A stretch of DNA of 16,415 bases, from assembly GCA_034661035.1 (NCBI GenBank), contig JAYEKM010000012.1:1-16415 (forward strand), in the 5' to 3' direction. This DNA comes from JAGYLJ01 sp034661035. Lineage in GTDB: Bacteria > Patescibacteriota > Minisyncoccia > Phycocordibacterales > UBA12079. The position numbers were made by a program, and so were the translations under genes. Positions 1 through 5,596 of this stretch are shown here, piece by piece (position 1 is the stretch's first letter; every line of letters starts with the position of its first letter). The notes under the pieces were generated by a model. That model was not told where the DNA came from and made no database searches. It saw only the letters and a list, made by a program, of their open reading frames with translations.

Positions 1-378
1 AATTAAATTTATATCTCTTTCAATATCCAACTCATCACCAATATTCTTGATAAATTCTCCATCTTTATCAAAAGAAATAATTTTTGCTTTATTTTTATAT
101 TTTCTATAATTACTAATGACCTCATTATGAGTAATCCGATAAATCCAAGAAGAAAATTTTAAGTCTGTATCAAAATTATTCAAATTTTTATAAACTTTAA
201 TAAAAATATCCTGTAAAACGTCTTCTATATCATCTTGGTTTAAACTAGAAATCCTTGAAATATAACGAAAAAGTTTTTGTTCATATCTCCTCACTAAAAA
301 TAGAAAATAATCTTGGTTGTTTAAAACCAAGCCCACCAGTTCCTCATCTGTCTTTTTTTCAATATTTTGATCTTTCAC
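1..378 (-). CDS. ECF-type RNA polymerase sigma factor, 5' part (3' end outside window)
   Basis: The first 126 codons are visible, read from a GTG at 378 to the window edge in one open frame. The segment YEQKLFRYISRI...DIEDVLQDIFIKVYKNL followed by KFSSWIYRITHNEVISNYRK is a sigma-70 region 2 of the extracytoplasmic-function class: helix 2.1/2.2 with the core-binding DD...D-V-Q-D-I-F-I-K-V pattern, then the FSSW-hydrophobic-RI--N stretch of 2.3/2.4 that contacts the -10 element. Region 4 would lie outside the window. An extended -10 (TGTTATAAT) ends eight bases before the GTG, so the mRNA should start at or next to the start codon; no Shine-Dalgarno is present. A second in-frame GTG lies 36 bases upstream but falls inside or before that promoter. 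The regulon and any anti-sigma factor cannot be judged from here. Confidence 0.88.
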   Translation of the reverse strand, partial: MKDQNIEKKTDEELVGLVLNNQDYFLFLVRRYEQKLFRYISRISSLNQDDIEDVLQDIFIKVYKNLNNFDTDLKFSSWIYRITHNEVISNYRKYKNKAKIISFDKDGEFIKNIGDELDIERDINLI

Positions 379-385
379 AGTGTGA

Positions 386-394
386 ATTATAACA
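386..394 (-). promoter_or_regulatory. Extended -10 promoter of the sigma factor gene
   Basis: On the minus strand the sequence reads TG-T-TATAAT, a perfect extended -10, followed by seven bases and then the GTG start codon. No good -35 hexamer is seen. The predicted transcription start falls on or beside the start codon. Confidence 0.6.
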
Positions 395-481
395 TCAATT
401 TTGTAATACACTGACTTAGTCTAATTATCACTTATATATACGAAAAATCTCAGCATTTCTTTCAAAAAGATGTTTAAACGA

Positions 482-509
482 TTGATTATTTAATAATTTA
501 ATATATAAT
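482..509 (+). promoter_or_regulatory. Sigma-70-type promoter for the 39-residue basic protein
   Basis: TTGATT at 482-487 and a perfect TATAAT at 504-509 are separated by 16 bases. Transcription would begin near 516, giving a leader of about 118 bases before the ATG at 635. Confidence 0.65.
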
Positions 510-516
510 GGGTTAG

Positions 517-634
517 GTAATTAGTTATTTAGGTTTTAGGTGTTAGGAGGAAATCGGCGAAGCCGATTTCCTCCCCTAAATAACTAAGTAATTAACACCT
601 AAACCTGCCTACCGGTAGGCAGGTACCTAAATAT
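517..634 (+). promoter_or_regulatory. Structured 5' leader with competing helices (possible pseudoknot)
   Basis: Consecutive complementary blocks fill this leader. A (521-533) pairs perfectly with A' (575-587, 13 bp). B (535-545) pairs perfectly with B' (593-603, 11 bp). Between B and A' lies a perfect 13-bp hairpin with a GAA loop (546-574). The order A-B-hairpin-A'-B' is the topology of a pseudoknot, or of two mutually exclusive folds. A further 20-bp palindrome (604-623) ends 11 bases before the ATG and contains the only Shine-Dalgarno-like bases (CAGG). The structure is seen directly; a regulatory role is inference. Confidence 0.5.
604..623. repeat. CCTGYCT...AGRCAGG palindrome, copy 1
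   Basis: CCTGCCTACCGGTAGGCAGG is a perfect 20-bp palindrome. Related copies occur at 6712-6731 and 7460-7481 in this window. It sits just upstream of the start codon at 635. Confidence 0.8.
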
Positions 635-754
635 ATGGCAAAAAGAAAAACAGGAATAGAAAAAAATAAAACTTCTCGTTCAAAAAAGACTAAAAAGCGG
701 TTAGCTATCAAACGTGAAATGTTGGCTAAAAAAGCTGTTAAAAAGAAAAAATAG
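635..754 (+). CDS. Very basic 39-residue small protein, function unknown
   Basis: An ATG at 635 opens 39 codons that end in TAG. The product begins MAKRKTGIEKNKTSRSK, and about half of its residues are Lys or Arg, ending in a run of four lysines. Such composition fits a nucleic-acid-binding or ribosome-associated peptide, but no family is recognised. That the frame is real is supported by a good promoter at 482-509, a long structured leader, and two hairpins with a T-tract directly after the stop. The start lies 11 bases after a palindrome containing CAGG, so initiation may depend on leader folding. The protein could also be a small ribosomal or nucleoid protein of the phylum. Confidence 0.6.
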   Translation: MAKRKTGIEKNKTSRSKKTKKRLAIKREMLAKKAVKKKK

Positions 755-759
755 TCATT

Positions 760-830
760 TAGTCCCCAAACCAGTACTAGTTTGGGGACTAAGACTTATA
801 AAAACCCTCTCAAAATGAGAGGGTTTTTTT
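760..830. terminator. Tandem hairpins, the second a bidirectional intrinsic terminator
   Basis: Hairpin one pairs AGTCCCCAAAC (761-771) with GTTTGGGGACT (780-790). Hairpin two pairs ACCCTCTCA (804-812) with TGAGAGGGT (816-824) and has T-tracts on both sides. It can end both the 39-residue gene on the plus strand and the 847-1248 gene on the minus strand. Confidence 0.8.
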
Positions 831-846
831 GAGAGAACTTAATTCT

Positions 847-1248
847 TTAGACTCTCATAAAATGAGATGCACAACAGCCAGAAGTTAAGTCTCCTTCCTT
901 AAAATAAAGAAGTATTCTTCCACAAGGCCACTGGCCAATCCAAGAGACAAGATAAGGTCCAATACCAAGAATTCCTTCAAGAAAATTAAAGACTTTTCCT
1001 GGAGGAAATTCTTTGTTCATAATGGTATCTACTCTTAAACTGACTGGCAGTAAATTAACTGAACTTCCCGGTCTTATTGTCGTTAGCCCATTTTCCCTGT
1101 CATAAATTTCCGTTTCATCAATCACCTTAGGTTTGGTCATAATAATACCTCCTTTGGTTTGGTTAGAAAAAACTTCATTTTCCTCCATAAACTGTTTGTA
1201 TTGAAACCTAAAACGTTCTACTTTCATCATCTGTTTAAGAGTTAACAT
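847..1248 (-). CDS. Unknown protein with two credible in-frame starts
   Basis: The product is not recognised. From the ATG at 1248 it has 133 residues; from an internal ATG at 1140 it has 97. The first start has AAGGAG at 1257-1262. The second has a near-perfect AAAGGAGGT at 1147-1155, six bases from its ATG, so both could be used. The N-terminal extension is charged and helical-looking (MLTLKQMMKVERFRFQYKQF). The shorter part begins MTKPKVIDETEIYD, contains VNLLPVSLRVDTI, then FPPGKVFNFLEGILGIGPYLVSW, and ends with a Gly-Cys-Cys stretch near the C-terminus (TSGCCASHFMRV). No signal peptide or clear membrane helix is seen. A frame reading further upstream would use TTG at 1284, which lacks a Shine-Dalgarno. 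An extended -10 (TGTTATATT, 1295-1303) precedes it, and the terminator at 801-830 follows. Confidence 0.6.
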   Translation of the reverse strand: MLTLKQMMKVERFRFQYKQFMEENEVFSNQTKGGIIMTKPKVIDETEIYDRENGLTTIRPGSSVNLLPVSLRVDTIMNKEFPPGKVFNFLEGILGIGPYLVSWIGQWPCGRILLYFKEGDLTSGCCASHFMRV

Positions 1249-1294
1249 AAGAAAGACTCCTTTTTTTGATTTTAACAAGAACAAAACTAGAATG

Positions 1295-1303
1295 AATATA
1301 ACA
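1295..1303 (-). promoter_or_regulatory. Extended -10 promoter of the 847-1248 gene
   Basis: The minus strand reads TG-T-TATATT. No convincing -35 is present, because the upstream bases belong to the T-tract of the preceding terminator. The predicted start lies near 1288, leaving a leader of about 40 bases. Confidence 0.45.
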
Positions 1304-1324
1304 TGGCTTGGGAGAAAAAGAAAT

Positions 1325-1363
1325 GAAAAAACAGCGCTTTTTTGCGAAGCAAAAAAGCGCTGT
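1325..1363 (-). terminator. Terminator after the NUDIX-receiver gene, GCGAAGC apex
   Basis: A perfect 15-bp stem (1331-1345 with 1349-1363) closes on a GAA loop. On the minus strand it is followed by TTTTT. The seven central bases are GCGAAGC, the same apex as in other palindromes in this window. Confidence 0.8.
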
Positions 1364-1379
1364 TATGCAATAGCCAAAA

Positions 1380-2354
1380 TCAAAAAGAACGAATAGCACA
1401 TATCAACTCCTCCTGAGTTACCGGTTTATAAAGAACTGTTCCGTCAAACCTCTCATTTTTGTAACCAGTAAAAAGAACTGTCTTAATTTTCTGGCTTTGC
1501 AAATTAACATCGTTAATAAAATCAATTCCTGTTTTTTTGTCCGTGGAAAAATGATAATCGACTATGATGGCTTTTATTTCCTTAGTTGTCTTTACTAGCC
1601 ATTCCAGAGCTGATGTTGGATTATTGAAAACAATTACCCGAAAATACTTTTCCAAGACACACCTAGTCGTCTCACTAACATCGTCATCATCTTCTACAAT
1701 GACAACTAGTTCCTTCTTTTTCCGTGAGACATTTTTTTTAACAGGTGTCACATCTTTTTCAGCATAAAATTGATTAAAAAAACTAGCAAAGGTTTTGATT
1801 TCTTCAGTCAATTCTCCCATTTTCCTCTCGTCGATTATGGTATTCCTAGCATCACCCAAAATCGCTTGTAAGTGATTAACTGAACGAGCAAAAAATGAAG
1901 TTTGTTGTTTATCTGGCAATAAAACCTTGTCAATAATTTTGATTGCCATAGTTGACAAAGGAAGTTCTTTCACTTCGTGAGGGTAAAACCACTGAGCTTT
2001 CTTTATTCCCTCCTTCTTCAATAATTCTTTGGGAAGATTAATTTTCTTGGTAACGTCCAAATAAAATCCCTCGTAAACGAAAAACACCCTGTGCTTGTCT
2101 AAATAATCACCATCTTCTAGGTGGAAAAGGAAATTGTAACCAGCAATACCCGAAAGGGTGGTCTCTTCAACGTTCTCCCTTTCAGCCGTGGTCTGAAGAT
2201 TCTTGTCATTAGATGGTTCACTATGACCCCCCGGCAACATCCAAACACTCTCGTCTGGGTTTTCTCTTTCCTTAAAAATAAGTAGCAGTCTTTTGTTAAT
2301 ATCCCAAATTATGGAAACAGCGATGTTTTCAGTAACTTCTCTAATCTTTTCCAT
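1380..2354 (-). CDS. NUDIX hydrolase fused to a response-regulator receiver domain
   Basis: 324 residues. Residues 8-148 form a NUDIX fold: LPGGHSEP (40-47), then a stretched NUDIX helix ending in RENVEE (59-64). This keeps the R-E-x-x-E-E metal ligands, but has about five extra residues between the GG and the helix and Thr66 where the family usually has Gly. Residues 216-324 form a receiver (CheY-like) domain with all key residues: acidic pocket E221/D222/D223, phospho-acceptor D266 (AIIVDYHF), T296 (VLFTGY) and K310 (YKPV). Between them lies a helical segment (about 152-200), then a lysine-rich linker (206-214). The expected activity is hydrolysis of a nucleoside diphosphate-linked substrate, switched by aspartyl phosphorylation; the coupling is inference and the substrate is unknown. 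No DNA-binding domain is present. The start is supported by AAAGGAGGGA at 2361-2370. It lies 68 bases after the guanylate kinase-like gene and probably shares its transcript. Confidence 0.85.
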   Translation of the reverse strand: MEKIREVTENIAVSIIWDINKRLLLIFKERENPDESVWMLPGGHSEPSNDKNLQTTAERENVEETTLSGIAGYNFLFHLEDGDYLDKHRVFFVYEGFYLDVTKKINLPKELLKKEGIKKAQWFYPHEVKELPLSTMAIKIIDKVLLPDKQQTSFFARSVNHLQAILGDARNTIIDERKMGELTEEIKTFASFFNQFYAEKDVTPVKKNVSRKKKELVVIVEDDDDVSETTRCVLEKYFRVIVFNNPTSALEWLVKTTKEIKAIIVDYHFSTDKKTGIDFINDVNLQSQKIKTVLFTGYKNERFDGTVLYKPVTQEELICAIRSF

Positions 2355-2422
2355 GACTAGTCCCTCCTTTCCTGCTTTTTATTAGCAGATAGATGATAAG
2401 ACAATTAATACATTTTGACTAT

Positions 2423-3025
2423 TTATTTTTTTGTTAAAGAACTAAAAATCCGTTTTAACTCTCTCGCACTCTTATCTGAATCCTTGTTAACAATAATGTA
2501 ATCGTAAACTACCGTACCTGTCAAGGATAATAGCTGTAGCCTTGCTGATTCTAACCTCTCATTTTTTAATAAATTAGGTGTACCAGTTCGATTTATAATC
2601 CTTTCTTTGATTGTTTTTAACGAAGGAGGTGCAATAAAAATTGTTTTAGCTTCAGAAAAAACTTTTTTTATTTTAGCCACACCCCTTTCATCAACACGAA
2701 AAACAATCGGATGGCGACTAATGAGAGCCTTTAAAACTTCATCTTTAGTAATCCCATAAAAATTACCATATAGTTCTTCATATTCCCAAAGTTCTTCCCT
2801 CTCTATCATCTTTTTGAAATTACTTTGAGAAACAAACTTATACGGATGATTGTCCTTCTCATTTTTTCGTTTAGGACGACTAGTGACTGACTTAATAAAA
2901 TAAAAATCAACCTTTTTCTGAAGAAGGGTCAAGATAGTATCTTTACCACTCGCCATCGTACCAGAAACAACTAAAACTATGTTCTGAACATAAAAATCAA
3001 TATTTTTCATATCCTGCTTAAACAT
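2423..3025 (-). CDS. gmk: Guanylate kinase (GMP kinase) or close homologue
   Basis: 200 residues, the usual length for the family, which converts GMP plus ATP to GDP plus ADP in the cytoplasm. The P-loop is GTMASGKDT (22-30), with Asp where most guanylate kinases have Ser/Gly. The GMP-binding segment is typical: TSRPKR followed by NEKDNHPYKFVS, then the E-x-W-E-Y...GNFYG stretch. The lid arginines are present (IINRTGTPNLLKNERLESA). The start at 3025 has no Shine-Dalgarno; a promoter (TTGCAA-16-TATACT) places the transcript start two to four bases upstream, so the message is effectively leaderless. A second ATG at 3010 (residue 6) has AGGAT only one base away and is less likely. It heads a probable two-gene unit with the NUDIX-receiver gene. 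Whether it is the sole housekeeping Gmk of the cell cannot be told. Confidence 0.87.
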   Translation of the reverse strand: MFKQDMKNIDFYVQNIVLVVSGTMASGKDTILTLLQKKVDFYFIKSVTSRPKRKNEKDNHPYKFVSQSNFKKMIEREELWEYEELYGNFYGITKDEVLKALISRHPIVFRVDERGVAKIKKVFSEAKTIFIAPPSLKTIKERIINRTGTPNLLKNERLESARLQLLSLTGTVVYDYIIVNKDSDKSARELKRIFSSLTKK

Positions 3026-3034
3026 ATTAATTTC

Positions 3035-3062
3035 AGTATATAATTATCAGTACAGATTGCAA
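3035..3062 (-). promoter_or_regulatory. Promoter of the gmk / NUDIX-receiver unit
   Basis: On the minus strand TTGCAA (3057-3062) and TATACT (3035-3040) are 16 bases apart. The predicted start lies directly before the ATG at 3025. Confidence 0.6.
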
Positions 3063-3082
3063 GAATTTTAGGGAAGAAGAAC

Positions 3083-3112
3083 TTGCCAAGCTTTGTGTAA
3101 ACCTGTTATACT
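3083..3112 (+). promoter_or_regulatory. Promoter of the 61-residue membrane-anchored protein
   Basis: TTGCCA (3083-3088) and TATACT (3107-3112) have an 18-base spacer, with TG at 3104-3105 making an extended -10. It is divergent from the gmk promoter, with the two -35 boxes about 20 bases apart. Confidence 0.6.
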
Positions 3113-3147
3113 TTTATATATCTAATTAATACTTAATATTTTATTTT

Positions 3148-3333
3148 ATGAAAAAATATATAATTCACATCGTAGCAATTATCGCAATCATCTTATTAGC
3201 AATAGTTACTTATTTATATTTAGGTGCTAGAGAAGTTTCTGTCCCAGAAATACCAGATATGTCAGAAACACTCAACAATATGGGGGAAGGCAATGCAGCT
3301 CAAATAATAAATACTGTAAAGGAAGTGCACTAA
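3148..3333 (+). CDS. Small single-pass membrane protein, function unknown
   Basis: 61 residues. A basic N-terminus (MKKY) precedes one long hydrophobic helix (about residues 5-26, IIHIVAIIAIILLAIVTYLYL). A short hydrophilic tail follows, rich in Glu and Asn (VPEIPDMSETLNNMGEGN), and should lie outside the membrane by the positive-inside rule. There is no lipobox cysteine after the hydrophobic segment, so it is more likely a membrane anchor than a lipoprotein. No Shine-Dalgarno is seen. The gene has its own extended -10 promoter and a terminator immediately after, and so appears monocistronic. No family is recognised. Confidence rests on the promoter-ORF-terminator arrangement and the protein-like composition. 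Confidence 0.6.
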   Translation: MKKYIIHIVAIIAIILLAIVTYLYLGAREVSVPEIPDMSETLNNMGEGNAAQIINTVKEVH

Positions 3334-3355
3334 ATTAATACAGGATAAATAAAAT

Positions 3356-3388
3356 AATCCCCGATGGTTTTAACCATCAGGGATTTTC
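3356..3388. terminator. Bidirectional terminator between convergent genes
   Basis: AATCCC (3356-3361) plus GATGGTT (3363-3369) pair with AACCATC (3372-3378) plus GGGATT (3380-3385), with one mismatch. T-rich tracts lie on both sides. It separates the plus-strand 61-residue gene from the minus-strand gene ending at 3394. Confidence 0.8.
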
Positions 3389-3393
3389 TTATC

Positions 3394-3621
3394 TTACAAA
3401 CTTTTCAAAATAGCGGCCGCCTTCCTGCGAACTATTGGTAAAAGACCTTTAGGAAGAGATGCTGAAAAAGCATTTTGAATCCCGCTTTCCATCTTTTTCT
3501 GGTATCTCAGCCTCTTACCCTCAAACCAGAAAGTAAAGGCGAATCCTCCTGCTGTTAAATCAACATAAGGAGGGCTGTTATTCTTAAAAATATTAACCAC
3601 TTCTATATTACCTGACGACAT
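3394..3621 (-). CDS. Unknown 75-residue protein, second gene of a two-gene unit
   Basis: A short unrecognised protein. The middle contains PYVDLTAGGFAFTFWFEGKRLRYQKKM, which looks like a pair of beta strands with aromatic residues, followed by a probable helix that ends in a basic segment (IVRRKAAAILKSL). No signal peptide or membrane helix is present. The start is very well supported: AAAGGAGG at 3627-3634 with five bases before the ATG. Upstream is a 40-base gap from the 185-residue gene that consists almost entirely of a hairpin + Shine-Dalgarno module, nearly identical to the one before that gene. It has no promoter of its own, so it is probably co-transcribed. Several codons are GC-richer than in the neighbours (for example GCGGCCGC near the 3' end). 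Confidence 0.65.
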   Translation of the reverse strand: MSSGNIEVVNIFKNNSPPYVDLTAGGFAFTFWFEGKRLRYQKKMESGIQNAFSASLPKGLLPIVRRKAAAILKSL

Positions 3622-3658
3622 TTTTTCCTCCTTTGCCCGACCGTATGGTTTTGGGCTT
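3619..3658 (-). promoter_or_regulatory. Hairpin + Shine-Dalgarno leader module, copy 1
   Basis: Read on the minus strand this is a hairpin with GCCC...GGGC at its base (3635-3656), then AAAGGAGG, five A residues and the ATG. Counting the start codon, 39 of 40 positions match copy 2 at 4217-4256. It forms the whole intergenic gap between the two unknown genes. Confidence 0.7.
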
Positions 3659-3661
3659 ACT

Positions 3662-4219
3662 TTACAAAGAATGAACTGACTGACTGGTTAAACTTACTAT
3701 TTCGTCAAAATTATCACTCATATGATAACCAATTTCCTTGTCAGTTCCCTGAAAGAAACGATAATAAAAACTCATTCCCATTTTCTTGTAGTATGTGAGG
3801 TTCATTAACCGCCAATCCCCTCTCTCAGGAAAAAGACAGCAGATTAAAAAACAAACATCTCCTCCAAGTTTTAGATTAAGATTGTGCTTGGCTCGGTTAT
3901 TTTCTTGTAAATAATCAATAGCAGTCCAGCTTTTGGGGGAAGTTGACAGATACTGAACAACAACTTTCGGGGCATAAATACCACAAAGAAACATCCCTCG
4001 GCTGATCATCTTTTTTTTCATTATTTTCGTTGAAATAACCGCCTCCAACTTCCTGATAAAATGATCTCTTGATTTAACCCGAACAATCGGTTGTTCTGAT
4101 GATAAAGCTGAACTGGTTTTAATCAACTGGTTAGCTCTTTTTAACAAACCGTTCAAGTCATTTAAATCTCCTCTATCTCTTTCCTCTTTTTTCTTTGAGA
4201 AATTTAAGATAATACCCAT
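3662..4219 (-). CDS. Unknown 185-residue protein
   Basis: Not recognised. The N-terminal 70 residues are charged and probably helical (FSKKKEERDRGDLNDLNGLLKRAN region). The central part has ISRGMFLCGIYAPKVVVQYL and SPKSWTAIDYL. A Cys-rich hydrophobic strand follows (GGDVCFLICCLFPERGDWR), then NLTYYKKMGMSFYYRFF with many aromatic residues. It looks like a soluble alpha/beta protein without a signal peptide. The start at 4219 has AAAGGAGG at 4225-4232. It is the first gene of a two-gene unit with a strong promoter (TTGCAC-17-TATAAT) and a leader of about 73 bases holding the repeated hairpin module. The product may act together with the 75-residue protein; that is inference from co-transcription only. 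Confidence 0.68.
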   Translation of the reverse strand: MGIILNFSKKKEERDRGDLNDLNGLLKRANQLIKTSSALSSEQPIVRVKSRDHFIRKLEAVISTKIMKKKMISRGMFLCGIYAPKVVVQYLSTSPKSWTAIDYLQENNRAKHNLNLKLGGDVCFLICCLFPERGDWRLMNLTYYKKMGMSFYYRFFQGTDKEIGYHMSDNFDEIVSLTSQSVHSL

Positions 4220-4256
4220 TTTTTCCTCCTTTGCCCGACCGTATGGTTTAGGGCTT
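4217..4256 (-). promoter_or_regulatory. Hairpin + Shine-Dalgarno leader module, copy 2
   Basis: Same arrangement as copy 1: GCCC...GGGC hairpin (4233-4254), AAAGGAGG, five A residues, ATG. The single difference lies in the stem-loop. It is at the end of the leader made from the promoter at 4299-4327. Confidence 0.7.
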
Positions 4257-4298
4257 TCCTAAAATCTTTAGTTTTTTAAGAACTGTTAACTACCAAAT

Positions 4299-4327
4299 AT
4301 TATACAATAAAAGAAATACTTGTGCAA
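4299..4327 (-). promoter_or_regulatory. Strong promoter of the two-gene unit 4219-3394
   Basis: The minus strand reads TTGCAC (4322-4327), 17 bases, then TATAAT (4299-4304). This is the best canonical promoter in the window. Transcription should start near 4292. Confidence 0.75.
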
Positions 4328-4340
4328 GAGTTAATTTAAG

Positions 4341-4400
4341 AAAAAATAATTTTGTACCCTTTTATGACGACCGTCATAAAAGGGTACAAAATTATTTTTT
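4341..4400. terminator. 28-bp perfect-stem terminator overlapping the tgt stop codon
   Basis: Positions 4341-4368 are perfectly complementary to 4373-4400 around a four-base loop. Six A/T pairs at the base provide T-tracts in both directions. The TAA of tgt (4399-4401) lies partly inside the stem. It insulates the parB-tgt transcript from the promoter at 4299-4327. Confidence 0.85.
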
Positions 4401-5592
4401 AACTCTGATAATATCGTTTCAAAAATTCTTCTTTGAATTCAAAGAATTTATTATCGAAAATTGACTGACGAATTCTATCAACAAGAGTGGTAATAAAATA
4501 AAGATTATGAATTGAAGCTAGTGTCCCAGCCAACATTTCTTTTGATCTAAATAAATGAGACAAGTAGGCTCTAGAATAATTCTTACAAACATAACACTGG
4601 CAATTTTTATCTATCGGATTAAAGTCATTTTGAAATTTAGAATTATTTATATTGATACGCCCATCTTCAGTATGAAGAGCTCCATTTCTGCCAATTCTTG
4701 TCGGAGAAACACAATCAAATAAATCAACACCGTTTTGGATACCTCCAAATAAATCTTCCGGCTCCCCTATCCCTAACAAATGTCTTGGCTTTTCTTTTGG
4801 TAAAATCTGATTAACCCAGCCAACCGCGGTATACATATCTTCTTTGTCAAACGACCCTCCAATTCCGAAACCATCAAAATCCATCTGTGAAATTGTTTGA
4901 GCACTTTCTTTTCTGAGGTCTTCAAACCTTCCTCCTTGAACAATTCCAAACAAGGATTGTTTCTCTGCCCCTAGCTGTTTATGTTGAGAAAGACTTCGTT
5001 CTGCCCATCGATGAGTTCTATCTAAAGCCTCTTTTTGATATTCGTAACTAGCCTGAGGTGAGGTGCATTCATCAAAAGCAAAAATTATATCAGCTCCGAT
5101 ATTGTGTTGGATTTCAATAGACTTTTCTGGAGTAAAACGATGCTTTGAACCATCGATATGAGACCGAAAATTGACCCCCTCTTCATCTATATCCATTAAT
5201 TTATCTACCGGAGGTTTTTTAGTTTTTGGAGCCTTATCGTCCGTTTTTTGAGCAATTTTAGTAACTGAACCTCCAAAAGCTTCTCCTAAAGAAAAAACTT
5301 GAAACCCTCCCGAATCTGTCATGGTTGGACCATTCCAATTCATAAATTTGTGAAGTCCTCCTGCTTGTTTAACAAGCTCATCGCCTGGTTGAAGGTATAA
5401 ATGATAAGTATTAGCCAGAACAACTTGTGCCCCTAATTCCTTTATTTGTTCGGGTGTCAAAGCCTTGACAGTAGCTTTTGTTCCAACCGTAACAAAAGCC
5501 GGTGTTTTGATTACTCCATGAGGAGTATTTAAAACACCAGCTCTGCCTAATTCATTATTGATATCTTTTTCAACTTTGAAATCTAAAGACAT
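4399..5592 (-). CDS. tgt: Queuine/preQ1 tRNA-ribosyltransferase (TGT)
   Basis: 397 residues from the ATG at 5592. The enzyme exchanges guanine-34 of GUN-anticodon tRNAs (Asp, Asn, His, Tyr) for a queuosine precursor. Visible motifs are TDSGGFQVF with the catalytic acid/base D93, GIVQGG (216-221), nucleophile D293 in LFDCVSPTRIGR, and the zinc site C331-x-C333-xx-C336 with H362. A lysine-rich insertion (about 108-136, after SLGEAFGG) enlarges the loop that usually holds only a few residues; whether it is functional is unknown. The frame is open for 22 codons further upstream, but that stretch overlaps the 3' end of parB, whereas this start lies four bases after the parB stop, so translational coupling is likely. 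No Shine-Dalgarno is seen. No queuosine biosynthesis genes are nearby, so the precursor may be salvaged. Confidence 0.95.
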   Translation of the reverse strand: MSLDFKVEKDINNELGRAGVLNTPHGVIKTPAFVTVGTKATVKALTPEQIKELGAQVVLANTYHLYLQPGDELVKQAGGLHKFMNWNGPTMTDSGGFQVFSLGEAFGGSVTKIAQKTDDKAPKTKKPPVDKLMDIDEEGVNFRSHIDGSKHRFTPEKSIEIQHNIGADIIFAFDECTSPQASYEYQKEALDRTHRWAERSLSQHKQLGAEKQSLFGIVQGGRFEDLRKESAQTISQMDFDGFGIGGSFDKEDMYTAVGWVNQILPKEKPRHLLGIGEPEDLFGGIQNGVDLFDCVSPTRIGRNGALHTEDGRININNSKFQNDFNPIDKNCQCYVCKNYSRAYLSHLFRSKEMLAGTLASIHNLYFITTLVDRIRQSIFDNKFFEFKEEFLKRYYQS

Positions 5593-5596
5593 ATTC

